Assembly: GCF_002005565.1 (NCBI RefSeq)
Contig: NZ_BDJC01000016.1
Span: 57,990-121,989, forward strand
Direction: 5' to 3'
Origin: Streptomyces sp. JHA26
GTDB taxonomy: Bacteria > Actinomycetota > Actinomycetes > Streptomycetales > Streptomycetaceae
Length of the DNA stretch: 64,000 bases
Shown: positions 16,447-24,760 of the stretch, in pieces
How the letters are laid out: the number at the start of each line of letters is the position of its first letter
How positions within the stretch are numbered: position 1 is the first letter of the stretch
Position numbers and translations under genes: made by a program
Notes under the pieces: generated by a model
Databases searched by the model: none
What the model was told of the DNA's origin: nothing
What the model saw: the letters and a program-made list of their open reading frames with translations, nothing else

Positions 16447-17570
16447 CCGGATCCGACGGGGTGCGCTGCACGCTGATGCGCGGCGGCACCTCCAAGGGCG
16501 CCTACTTCCTGGCCGGGGACCTGCCCGCCGACCCCGGCGCCCGTGACGACCTGCTGCTGCGGATCATGGGCAGCCCCGACCCGCGCCAGGTCGACGGCCT
16601 GGGCGGCGGTCACCCGCTGACCAGCAAGGTCGCCGTGGTCTCCCGCTCGGACGACCCCGCGGCCGACGTCGACTACCTGTTCCTCCAGGTCGCCGTCGAC
16701 CGGCCGGAGGTCACCGACCGGCAGAACTGCGGCAACATCCTCGCCGGGGTGGGCCCGTTCGCCGTCGAGCGAGGGCTCGTCCCGGCCGGTGACACCGAGA
16801 CGTCCGTGCGCATCCGCATGCTCAACACCGGCGAACTCGCCGTCGCCACCTTCCCCACGCCGGGCGGCCGCGTCGACTGCACCGGGGACGCCGGGATATC
16901 GGGCGTGCCGGGCACCGCCGCCGCGGTCGTCATCGAGTTCCCGCAGGGCGACGGCCCGCTCCTGCCCACCGGCAACGTCCGGGACGTCGTCGCCGGCACC
17001 GAGGTGACCTGCGTCGACAACGGCATGCCGGTCGTCCTGATCCCGGCCGGCGCCCTGGGGGCCACCGGGTACGAGGAGCCCGGGGACCTGGAGGAGGACG
17101 TCACCCTCGCCGACCGGCTGAGGGAGATCCGGCTGGAGGCCGGCCGGGTGATGGGCCTCGGCGACGTCGAGGACGCCACCGTGCCGAAGATCAGCCTGCT
17201 GGCACCGCCCCGGGAGGGAGGCGCGGTCACCACGCGCACCTTCATCCCCGTCCGCTGTCACCCCTCCATCGGCGTCCTCGGCGCCGCGAGCGTGGCCGCG
17301 GGACTCCGTCTCCCCGGCGGCGTGGGGGAGGGCATCGCGGAGCTGCCCGGGACGGGCGACCGCGTCCGCGTCGAGCACCCCACCGGCTTCCTCGACGTCG
17401 AGACCGACGTCGATCCCGGAACCGGTGACACGCCCCCGGTGGTCCGCCGTACCGCCGTCGTGCGCACCGCACGGAAGATCTTCGACGGGGCCGTCTTCCC
17501 GCGGTCCGCCGAGACGGCACCGATACCCGCACAACCCTCTGGAGGCCACCATGACTCCGCCGCTCGGTGA
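16443..17570 (+). CDS. galD: 4-oxalomesaconate tautomerase (GalD), PrpF family
   Basis: This 375-residue diaminopimelate-epimerase-fold protein has MRGGTSKGAYF at the start, GGGHPLTSKVAVV, RQNCGNILAGVGPFAVERG with the active-site Cys, and FIPVRCHPSIGVLGA in the second lobe. These are the signatures that place GalD with PrpF. It interconverts keto and enol forms of 4-oxalomesaconate. GTG 16443 overlaps the galC stop. Its own end overlaps the dioxygenase start by 20 bp. Confidence 0.88.
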   Translation: MTGSDGVRCTLMRGGTSKGAYFLAGDLPADPGARDDLLLRIMGSPDPRQVDGLGGGHPLTSKVAVVSRSDDPAADVDYLFLQVAVDRPEVTDRQNCGNILAGVGPFAVERGLVPAGDTETSVRIRMLNTGELAVATFPTPGGRVDCTGDAGISGVPGTAAAVVIEFPQGDGPLLPTGNVRDVVAGTEVTCVDNGMPVVLIPAGALGATGYEEPGDLEEDVTLADRLREIRLEAGRVMGLGDVEDATVPKISLLAPPREGGAVTTRTFIPVRCHPSIGVLGAASVAAGLRLPGGVGEGIAELPGTGDRVRVEHPTGFLDVETDVDPGTGDTPPVVRRTAVVRTARKIFDGAVFPRSAETAPIPAQPSGGHHDSAAR

Positions 17571-18501
17571 CATCGCCCATGTCGGTCACGCCCAGCTGTT
17601 CACGCCCGACCTGGACGCCAGCGTCGCCTTCTTCACCGACTACCTCGGTCTGGCGGTCAACGGGCAGGACGACGACACCGTCTACCTGCGCACCTTCGAC
17701 GACTACGAGCACCACAGCCTGGTGCTCACCGCCCGTGAGACGCCCGGCCTCGGCCGGCTCGCCCTGCGCACCTCCAGCGAGGACGCCCTCCAGCGGCGCG
17801 TCAGGGCGCTGGAGGAGGCCGGCCGGGGCGGGAAGTGGGTCGAGGACGAGCCGGGCATCGGCAGGCTCTACCTCACCACCGACCCCGACGGGCACGAGCA
17901 CGCCCTGTACTGGGAGAGCGAGCACCACCGGGCCCCCGACGAGCTGAAGCCCGCGCTGAAGAACCAGCCCCAGGCCAAGCCCAACCGGGGCGTGGGCGTG
18001 CGCCGCCTGGACCACGTCAACTTCCTCGCCGAGGACGTGCTCGCCAACGCCGAGTTCCAGGAACAGCTCCTCGGCGCCCGGCCCACCGAGCAGATCCGGC
18101 TCGACTCCGGGAAGATCGCCGCCCGTTGGCTGACCTTCACGAACAAGTCCTACGACGTCGTCTACACCGAGGACTGGACCGGCTCCAACGGCCGCCTCCA
18201 CCACATCGCCTTCGCGGCCGACAGCCGCGAGGACATCCTGCGCGCCGCCGACCTCGCCATCGACACCGGCGTGTTCATCGAGACCGGCCCGCACAAGCAC
18301 GCCATCCAGCAGACGTTCTTCCTGTACGTCTACGAGCCCGGCGGCAACCGCGTCGAGCTGTGCAATCCGCTCACCCGCCTGGTGCTGGCGCCCGACTGGC
18401 CGCTGATCACCTGGACCGAGGAGGAGCGGAAGAAGGGCCAGGCCTGGGGGCTGAAGACCATCGAGTCGTTCCACACCCACGGCACTCCGCCGATCGCCTG
18501 A
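17551..18501 (+). CDS. Extradiol ring-cleavage dioxygenase, type I (vicinal oxygen chelate) family
   Basis: The 316-residue protein has two VOC domains. The N-terminal domain begins DIAHVGHAQLFTPDLDASV. The C-terminal catalytic domain supplies His155 (RLDHVNFL), His218 (GRLHHIAFAAD) and Glu269 (GGNRVEL) as the 2-His-1-Glu iron site, and the active-site His/Tyr region GPHKHAIQQTFFLYVYEPGG, as in catechol 2,3-dioxygenases. TCTGGAGG precedes ATG 17551. It sits in the galBCD operon where a LigAB-type gallate dioxygenase (GalA) would be expected. I infer that it opens gallate or a close catechol to feed GalD/GalB. Confidence 0.85.
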   Translation: MTPPLGDIAHVGHAQLFTPDLDASVAFFTDYLGLAVNGQDDDTVYLRTFDDYEHHSLVLTARETPGLGRLALRTSSEDALQRRVRALEEAGRGGKWVEDEPGIGRLYLTTDPDGHEHALYWESEHHRAPDELKPALKNQPQAKPNRGVGVRRLDHVNFLAEDVLANAEFQEQLLGARPTEQIRLDSGKIAARWLTFTNKSYDVVYTEDWTGSNGRLHHIAFAADSREDILRAADLAIDTGVFIETGPHKHAIQQTFFLYVYEPGGNRVELCNPLTRLVLAPDWPLITWTEEERKKGQAWGLKTIESFHTHGTPPIA

Positions 18502-18574
18502 CCGAGGTCCGTACCACCGGGGGTGGGTCCGCGCACGCCTGTGCGCGGACCCACCCCCATATTGTTCCTGAGAT

Positions 18575-18618
18575 TGTCAACAAAAGTGTTGACACCTGGT
18601 GGACGCGGTCCTTAGCGT
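18575..18618 (+). promoter_or_regulatory. Promoter and GntR-type operator of the MFS importer
   Basis: TGTCAACA (18575-18582) and TGTTGACA (18587-18594) form a perfect 8-bp inverted repeat around AAAG. The right arm contains the -35 TTGACA (18589-18594); TAGCGT (18613-18618) follows after 18 bases. The octamer TGTTGACA is the same as in the gntR promoter at 14230-14237. Confidence 0.7.
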
Positions 18619-18673
18619 CGCCCCATCACCCGTCCCCTCCAGGCACCGCCTCCTGGTCGAGAGGAAAACAACG

Positions 18674-19990
18674 ATGTCCTCCTCCCCCGCGCTGTCCGCC
18701 CGCGGCAGCGGACCGGCCCTGCTGGTCATCGGCCTCTGCTGGCTGGCCGTGCTCTTCGACGGCCTGGACATGTTCATCTACGGCTCGGTGCTGCCCCACA
18801 TGCTCCGGGAGAAGGCCCTCGGCATCACCTCGGGCCAGGCCGGCGACCTCGGCAGCTACGCCACCTTCGGGATGCTCGTCGGCGCGCTGGCCGCGGGGAC
18901 GGTCGCGGACCGCATCGGCCGCAAGAAGCTGATGGTCTCCTGCGTCACGCTCTTCTCGCTGGCCTCCGGCATCTGCGCGCTCTCCGGCAGCGTCGCCGTC
19001 TTCGGCCTGGGCCGCACCCTGGCCGGCGTCGGCCTCGGCGGCCTGCTGCCGACCGCGATCAGCATGGTCTCCGACTACGCCCCGCGCGGCCGCGCCGCCC
19101 TCACCATCGGCCTGCTGATGACCGCCCACCACGCCGGCGGCATCCTCTCCGCCTACGCCGCCCTGTGGATCGTCGAGCCGCTCGGCTGGCGCGCCGCGTT
19201 CTGGGTCTGCGTGGTCCCGCTGCTCTTCGTCCCGGTCCTCGCCGGGTTCCTGCCCGAGTCGCTGAGCTTCCTGGTCGCCAAGGGCCGCACCGAGGAGGCC
19301 CGCGCCCTGGCCGGCCGCTACGACGTCGAACTCCCCACCGCCACCGGCAGGACCTCCGGCGCCGCCTGGGCCAACCTGGCCAACCTCTTCCGGGGCGGCG
19401 AGTGGATCCAGACCCTGCTGTACTGGCTGGCCTCCTTCGGCGGCCTGCTCCTCGTCTACGGCGTCGCCACCTGGCTGCCGACCCTGATGCGCGGCGAGGG
19501 CTACGAACTCGGCTCCGCGCTGACCTTCGTCGTGCTGTTCAACCTCGGCGGCATCGTCGGCATGCTGGTCGCCGGCCGCGCCTCGGACCGCTTCGGTGCC
19601 CCGCGCATCTCCGCCCTCTGGTTCGCGCTGACCGCCGGCGGCGTCTTCCTGCTCAGCGTCCACATGCCGCTGGCCCTGACCTTCGTGGTCGTCTTCCTCA
19701 CCGGCGTCTTCCTCAACAGCGCCCAGACCATGATCTACGCGACCGTCTCCCTCGGCACCGCCCCGGCCGACCGCGCCACCGCGGTCGGCTGGACCTCCGG
19801 CATGGGCCGCTTCGGTGCCGTCTTCGGCCCGTGGCTCGGCGGTCAGCTGCTCGCCGCGGACCAGGGTGACTGGGGCTTCACCGCCTTCGCACTCGCCGGC
19901 GTCTCGTCCATGGTCTTCATCGGCGTCGCGGCCCTGCGCGCGCGATCCGCCGACGACGGGGCTGGACGGAAACTCGCCGCCGCCCACTGA
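18674..19990 (+). CDS. Aromatic acid:H+ symporter, MFS family (AAHS; probable gallate or hydroxybenzoate importer)
   Basis: The 438-residue protein has 12 hydrophobic spans. The first contains LFDGLDMFIYGSVLPHM, the DGxD motif of aromatic acid transporters such as PcaK and GalT. The loop 2-3 motif is GTVADRIGRKKLM and the equivalent second-half motif is GRASDRFGAPRISA. ATG 18674 follows GAGAGGAAAA. It has its own promoter with the gal operator and lies 172 bp after the dioxygenase. Substrate is inferred from context. Confidence 0.85.
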   Translation: MSSSPALSARGSGPALLVIGLCWLAVLFDGLDMFIYGSVLPHMLREKALGITSGQAGDLGSYATFGMLVGALAAGTVADRIGRKKLMVSCVTLFSLASGICALSGSVAVFGLGRTLAGVGLGGLLPTAISMVSDYAPRGRAALTIGLLMTAHHAGGILSAYAALWIVEPLGWRAAFWVCVVPLLFVPVLAGFLPESLSFLVAKGRTEEARALAGRYDVELPTATGRTSGAAWANLANLFRGGEWIQTLLYWLASFGGLLLVYGVATWLPTLMRGEGYELGSALTFVVLFNLGGIVGMLVAGRASDRFGAPRISALWFALTAGGVFLLSVHMPLALTFVVVFLTGVFLNSAQTMIYATVSLGTAPADRATAVGWTSGMGRFGAVFGPWLGGQLLAADQGDWGFTAFALAGVSSMVFIGVAALRARSADDGAGRKLAAAH

Positions 19991-20146
19991 CCGCCCCCGG
20001 CGGCGCGGGTTCACCGTCGAGACCGAGGACGCCGCGGGCGTCTTCACGGTGCGCGGGCCGGTCCGGACCTGATCGGCGTCAGGTGCGCGCCGACCCGGGT
20101 GTGCCGGCCGGCCCGCGTCGGAGAATCCCGCCCGGCCGGCCGCGGG

Positions 20147-21106
20147 TCACCGCCCCCGGCGCGAGAGCCAGGCGGCGGTCAGGGAGCCGGAGACGTTGTG
20201 CCAGACGGAGAACACCGCCGCCGGCAGTGCCGCCAGGGGGCTGAAGTGGGCGGTGGCCAGCGAGGCCGCGAGGCCGGAGTTCTGCATGCCGACCTCGAAG
20301 GCCATGGCACGGCTGGCCGGTTCACCGAGTCGGCCGAGGCGCCCCGCGCCGTAGCCGAGCGCCAGCCCGAGGCCGTTGTGCAGCACGACGGCGAGGAACA
20401 CCATGCCGGCCGCCGACCTGATGGCGTCGGCGCTGCCCGCGACGACCACGGCCACGATCACGGAGATCGTCAGCGCGGACAGCCACGGCAGCACGGGCAG
20501 CGCCCGCCGCACGTACCGCCCCGCCACGAGCCGTACGACGACGCCCGCGAGGATCGGCAGCAGCACCGTCTTGAGGATGTCCGTCACCATGGAACCGGCG
20601 TCGACCGGGAGGTACTCACCGGCCAGCAGCAGCGTCAGCGGCGGGGTGACCAGCGGGGCGACGAGCGTGGAGACGGTGGCGACGGAGACCGACAGGGCGA
20701 CGTCGCCCCGGGCCAGGTAGGTCACCACGTTGGAGGCCGTGCCGCTGGGCGCGCAGCCGACCAGGATCACACCGGCGGCCAACTGCGGCGAGAGGTGGAG
20801 CAGGTGGGCGACGGCCCAGCCGAGCCCCGGCATGATGACGTAGTGCGCGACCAGCCCGAGGGCCACCGCCCAGGGGCGCGCGGCGACACCGCGGAAGTCC
20901 TCCGGGGTCATGGTGACGCCCATGCAGAACATCACCACCCCCAGCAGGTACGGCACCGCCTCGCCCCACCCGGTGAAACTCCCCGGGAACAGGAGGCCGA
21001 GGGCGCCGGCCGCGAGGACGAGGAGCGGGAAGACGGTGACGGCGCGGCGCGCGGAGCGGTCGCCGGTGACGTCGTCGCTGAGGTGTTCGGGTCGTTCGGT
21101 ACGCAC
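20147..21106 (-). CDS. Bile acid:sodium symporter (BASS) family transporter
   Basis: This protein of about 319 residues has ten hydrophobic spans. Conserved crossover motifs are VILVGCAPSGTASNVVTYLARGD in the first half and AFEVGMQNSGLAASLATAHF in the second, as in ASBT/PanS-type transporters. GVVMFCMGVTMTPEDF is the family-typical early helix. The start is uncertain. GTG 21106 is taken here; a TTG at 21142 would add 12 residues, and neither has a strong ribosome site. It probably moves an organic anion with sodium. It is convergent with the MFS gene and not clearly part of the gal unit. Confidence 0.8.
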   Translation of the reverse strand: MRTERPEHLSDDVTGDRSARRAVTVFPLLVLAAGALGLLFPGSFTGWGEAVPYLLGVVMFCMGVTMTPEDFRGVAARPWAVALGLVAHYVIMPGLGWAVAHLLHLSPQLAAGVILVGCAPSGTASNVVTYLARGDVALSVSVATVSTLVAPLVTPPLTLLLAGEYLPVDAGSMVTDILKTVLLPILAGVVVRLVAGRYVRRALPVLPWLSALTISVIVAVVVAGSADAIRSAAGMVFLAVVLHNGLGLALGYGAGRLGRLGEPASRAMAFEVGMQNSGLAASLATAHFSPLAALPAAVFSVWHNVSGSLTAAWLSRRGR

Positions 21107-21313
21107 CGTGCGAGGTAACGCCCGGCGGCGGGCGTGACGCAACGCCGTCTCGCGATGTGATCATCGGGGCGGCTCGCACCGGCGGTCCGCCCCGTACGTC
21201 GCCGCCCGTTGCGAGGGGAGCGGCCGGTGATCGAACCCCGCCGTGCGGATGGGGTAGGGTTGACCTGCGCGATCACACGGAAACCGCTCGCACGCGGTCC
21301 GTGGGACACGCAC

Positions 21314-21387
<74 letters not shown>

Positions 21388-21393
21388 CGGTGC

Positions 21394-21433
21394 CGAAGGG
21401 TCTTCGCGAGCAGTGGCTCGCGGGGGCCCTTCG
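21394..21433 (+). terminator. Rho-independent-type terminator of tRNA-Pro
   Basis: CGAAGGG (21394-21400) pairs with CCCTTCG (21427-21433), and the inner CGCGAGC (21405-21411) pairs with GCTCGCG (21416-21422) around an AGTG loop. It begins 7 bp after the tRNA. No T-run follows. Confidence 0.8.
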
Positions 21434-21571
21434 TCGTGTCGGCCGCGCACGCGGCGGACCGCGGCGTGGACGCCCCCTCGCCGCACCCGGGACACCGGGC
21501 GGCACCTCCCCGGTGATCCTGGTGAAGGTCCGACACTCACCGGCCGGCCCGTCGCCTCGCCCCTGACCATG

Positions 21572-21609
21572 GCCGGGCCCGCTACATCCCCCGAAGTAGC
21601 GGGCCCGGC
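21572..21609 (-). terminator. Terminator hairpin downstream of the astacin-like gene
   Basis: GCCGGGCCCGCTAC (21572-21585) is perfectly complementary to 21596-21609 around a 10-base loop. It lies about 120 bp past the minus-strand stop at 21732. A second weaker hairpin (GGTGTC/GACACC, 21634-21650) lies between. The rest of the 344-bp gap from 21388 to 21731 shows no gene. Confidence 0.65.
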
Positions 21610-21731
21610 GGACCGGGGACGTCACCTCGGACCGGTGTCCGAACGACACCGTCCCCCGAAGGCGAGGTCCCCGGCCGGCCCCCGGCGCCGGACTGCGGCC
21701 GGTCGTGGCCGGATGCGGTGGAGCCGTGCGG

Positions 21732-22811
21732 TCACCAGCACATGACCGCCGTCTCGCCCGCACCCCACGAGGAGTACAGGCGCACCCGGACGACATAACG
21801 GCGGCCCTTGACGAGACGGGCCCTGATGGTGGCGTTGCGGGGTGTCCCCCCGTCGTCGTGGCCGGCGAGGAAGCGGGGCTCCCCGCCGCGCTCCTCGAAG
21901 ACCACGACGACGGCGTCGCTGTCGCCGAACGTGCCGACGGTGTACTCGCGGGTCTCCGGCGGGTCGAGGCGGAAGTCGGCCTGCTCACCCGGTCCGAGGC
22001 CGAGCGGCACCGAACGGAACGGCACCAGCGGCCCCGGCCGGCCGACGGCCGGGTACCAGCGCAGGGCGAACTCCTTGTCGGCGGCGGAGAGGGTGCCGGG
22101 CGGGTACAGGCCCGCGCGGTAGTGCTCCGGCTCCAGTATCAGCCCCGGCGGGAAGGGGTACTCCATGATCGACTGTGGGTCCCAGACCGGGCCGTTGACC
22201 TCATCCGAGTCCAGCTTGCGCAGGATGTTGTGGAACGTCCGCTCCCGGCTCCAGTGGTTCGGCGGCCCCGCCAGCTCGGCGTAGACGGCCTCGTCGTCCC
22301 AGAGGATGCCCGCGTACGGGCTCTGGTGCTCGTGCAGCATGCCGAGCGCGTGTCCGATCTGGTGCAGGGCCGTCGCACGTCCCCCGGGCGCGGTCAGGTC
22401 CCAGCCGAAGTTCATGGTGCGGTCGTTCAGGCCGGTCCGCAGCGCGTCGCGGCCCACCGCGGACCAGGAGCCGTCGCCGGGCCGGAAACCGATGCGCAGT
22501 TCGGCCTCCGAGCGGTCACCGACCTCGGTGAGGACCAGCCCGATCCCGAGGTCCCGCCACTCCTGGAAGCAGTCGCGCACCACGGCCCGCTGCTCCTCCG
22601 TACCGGCCCACGCCCCCCGCCGCGGCCGGCCCGTGCCCCGCAGGGGGACGACCGAGGTGTCGGTGTCACCGCCGAGGAAGCAGTAGTGCAGCACCGTGCC
22701 GTTGACCCACATCCGCTGCCCGCCGACGAGCGCGGCGTGCCGCTCGGCGGCCAGCCCCGGCGGATACGCGGGGGCGGACTGCCGCGCGAGCGAGCAGTAG
22801 CGAGCGGTCAT
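21732..22811 (-). CDS. Astacin-like (M12A) protein with a substituted catalytic residue
   Basis: The 359-residue protein has an astacin-type zinc region ALHQIGHALGMLHEHQSP and a Met-turn SIMEYPF. The metal ligands His150, His154 and His160 are intact. The residue that should be the catalytic Glu of HExxH is Gln151 (codon CAG at 22361-22359). The last 90 residues form a beta-rich pre-peptidase-C-like domain (YTVGTFGDSDAVVVVFE...VMCW). There is no signal peptide. ATG 22811 is chosen over an upstream TTG. It may be inactive or a zinc-dependent binder; weak activity with Gln cannot be excluded. Confidence 0.75.
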   Translation of the reverse strand: MTARYCSLARQSAPAYPPGLAAERHAALVGGQRMWVNGTVLHYCFLGGDTDTSVVPLRGTGRPRRGAWAGTEEQRAVVRDCFQEWRDLGIGLVLTEVGDRSEAELRIGFRPGDGSWSAVGRDALRTGLNDRTMNFGWDLTAPGGRATALHQIGHALGMLHEHQSPYAGILWDDEAVYAELAGPPNHWSRERTFHNILRKLDSDEVNGPVWDPQSIMEYPFPPGLILEPEHYRAGLYPPGTLSAADKEFALRWYPAVGRPGPLVPFRSVPLGLGPGEQADFRLDPPETREYTVGTFGDSDAVVVVFEERGGEPRFLAGHDDGGTPRNATIRARLVKGRRYVVRVRLYSSWGAGETAVMCW

Positions 22812-22951
22812 GGCCCCCAGCCTGCCGTCCGGCCCGCCCGGACACCTGAGTCGAGGGCTGCTCAAGTCGCCCTGTATCAGGAATGAGTAGGCGGACTCCT
22901 GTTGCCGTGACGACTGTGACGACGCCCGCGCGGGACGCGAGGACGCTTCAA

Positions 22952-24751
22952 ATGCCCTGGCCGTTCACCGGCCGCGCCGACGAACGGGAACTGGTGCGCC
23001 GCTCCCTGGCCGCCGGGCGGGGCGGCATCGTGGTGACGGGACCGGCGGGCTGCGGGAAGACCCGGCTCGTGACGGAGGCCGTCCGCGGCGCGGACTGCGC
23101 CCGCGCGGCCGGAACGCCCGGGACCCGCGGCATCCCCTTCGCCGCCTTCGCCCACCTGCTGCCCGAGACCGTCACCCTGCACCGCGCCGTGCACCTCCTG
23201 TCCGGGGCACGCCTGCTGGTGGTCGACGACGCGCACCTGCTCGACGACGCCTCCGCCGCCCTCGTGCACCAGCTCGCCGTGCAGGGCCGCACCCGGCTCC
23301 TGGTCGTCGCCACCGAGGGCGCCCCGGTGCCGGGCGCGGTGTCCCGGCTGTGGACCGGCGAGCTGCTGCCCCGGCTCACCCTGGAACCGCTGTCCCGCGA
23401 GGAGACCGCGGACCTGCTCACGGCGGGCGCGGGCACCGCCCTGGAACCGCTCACCGTGGACCGGCTGCACCGCCTGTGCCGGGGAGACCTGCGGCTGCTG
23501 CGCGACCTGCTCACCGCGGTGCGGGAGGACGGGCTGCTCACCCCGGTCCCGGGCACGGACGAGCAGGCGTGGCGGGGCCCGGTGCCCCTCACCCCGGCCG
23601 TGCGCGAACGCGCCGCCCACCTCCTCGGCCGCGCCCGCCCCGAGGAACGCGAGACGCTCGACCGCCTCGCCTTCGCCGAACCCCTGCCCCTCGACCCGGA
23701 CACCCTCGACCTGCGGACCCTGGAGTGCCTGGAGGCCGAGGGCCTGGTCCGCGTCGACGACGACGGCTCCGCCCGCCTCGCCCACCCCCTGCACGGACCC
23801 GTGCTGCGCGCCGCGGCCGGCCGGCTGCGGGCCCGGCGGCTGTCGCGCACCCCGGACCGGTGCGGCCCCGCCCTGGCGGCGGAGACGGACGCGCTGAACC
23901 GGCGGATCGCACAGGCCGACGTACGGGCCCTTCCGGCACCCGTGGGGGAGTGGCTGGTGGCGGAGGGGGCGCCGGTGCCGGCCGACGACGCGGCCGTCCG
24001 CGCCCGGTTCGCCCGGCTGCGCGGCCGGCTGCGGGAGGCGGCGGCGTGGGCCCGCGAAGGCCTGCGGGAGGACACCGGCGACCCGGGATGCCTGACCGAG
24101 CTCGCCCTGGCGACGGCCCAGTCGGGGAACGTGCCCCCGGCGGGCGGGCCACCGGCGGGCGGGACACCGGCCGTGCGCAGGGGCGGGGACGGCGGTGCGG
24201 CCGCGTGGACGGCCGCCGCGCGCGGCGACCTCGACGGGGCGGTCCGGGCGGCCACGGACGGCGATCCCTACGACGCCGTCCGGCTCGGCGCCCCCGAGCA
24301 CGCCGCCGGCCGGCTGACCGGCGTCTTCGCCGCCCACGCCGACGCCCTCGCCCGCGGTGACGGACCGCGACTGGACCGGGTGGCCGGGGAACTGGAGCGG
24401 CGCGGTTTCCTGCTCTTCGCGGCCGAGGCGCACGCCCAGGCGGTACGAATCCACCGCGATCCGCGGGCCGCCCGCACCGCCCGCACCCGCGCCGTCGCCC
24501 TCGCCCGGCGGTGCGAGGGCGCCCGCACCCCGGCCCTGTCGGGGTTGGTGCTCGGCGAACTCACCGCCCGCCAACGGCAGATCGTCACGCTCGCCGCCGC
24601 GGGGCTGAGCAACCGGCAGATCGCCGAGAGACTCACCCTCTCCGTCCGCACCGTCGGCAATCACCTCTACGGCGCCTACACCCGCCTCGGCGCCGGCGAC
24701 CGCGACGCCCTGCCCTGGCTGGTGGACCTGCCCGCGGTCCAGCCCGCCTGA
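22952..24751 (+). CDS. LAL-type LuxR regulator with N-terminal AAA/ATPase domain
   Basis: The roughly 600-residue protein opens FTGRADERELVRRSL, then Walker A TGPAGCGKTRLV and Walker B RLLVVDDAHLLDD (AAA_16 type), a degenerate helical middle, and a C-terminal LuxR helix-turn-helix (ELTARQRQIVTLAAAGLSNR, then QIAERLTLSVRTVGNHLY). At 600 residues it is shorter than classic 900-residue LAL proteins. ATG 22952 has GAGGA nine bases upstream; an ATG at 22883 would add 23 residues with a poorly placed site. It is divergent from the astacin-like gene (140-bp spacer) and convergent with the CHAT gene. Confidence 0.88.
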   Translation: MPWPFTGRADERELVRRSLAAGRGGIVVTGPAGCGKTRLVTEAVRGADCARAAGTPGTRGIPFAAFAHLLPETVTLHRAVHLLSGARLLVVDDAHLLDDASAALVHQLAVQGRTRLLVVATEGAPVPGAVSRLWTGELLPRLTLEPLSREETADLLTAGAGTALEPLTVDRLHRLCRGDLRLLRDLLTAVREDGLLTPVPGTDEQAWRGPVPLTPAVRERAAHLLGRARPEERETLDRLAFAEPLPLDPDTLDLRTLECLEAEGLVRVDDDGSARLAHPLHGPVLRAAAGRLRARRLSRTPDRCGPALAAETDALNRRIAQADVRALPAPVGEWLVAEGAPVPADDAAVRARFARLRGRLREAAAWAREGLREDTGDPGCLTELALATAQSGNVPPAGGPPAGGTPAVRRGGDGGAAAWTAAARGDLDGAVRAATDGDPYDAVRLGAPEHAAGRLTGVFAAHADALARGDGPRLDRVAGELERRGFLLFAAEAHAQAVRIHRDPRAARTARTRAVALARRCEGARTPALSGLVLGELTARQRQIVTLAAAGLSNRQIAERLTLSVRTVGNHLYGAYTRLGAGDRDALPWLVDLPAVQPA

Positions 24752-24760
24752 CCCCTCGTG

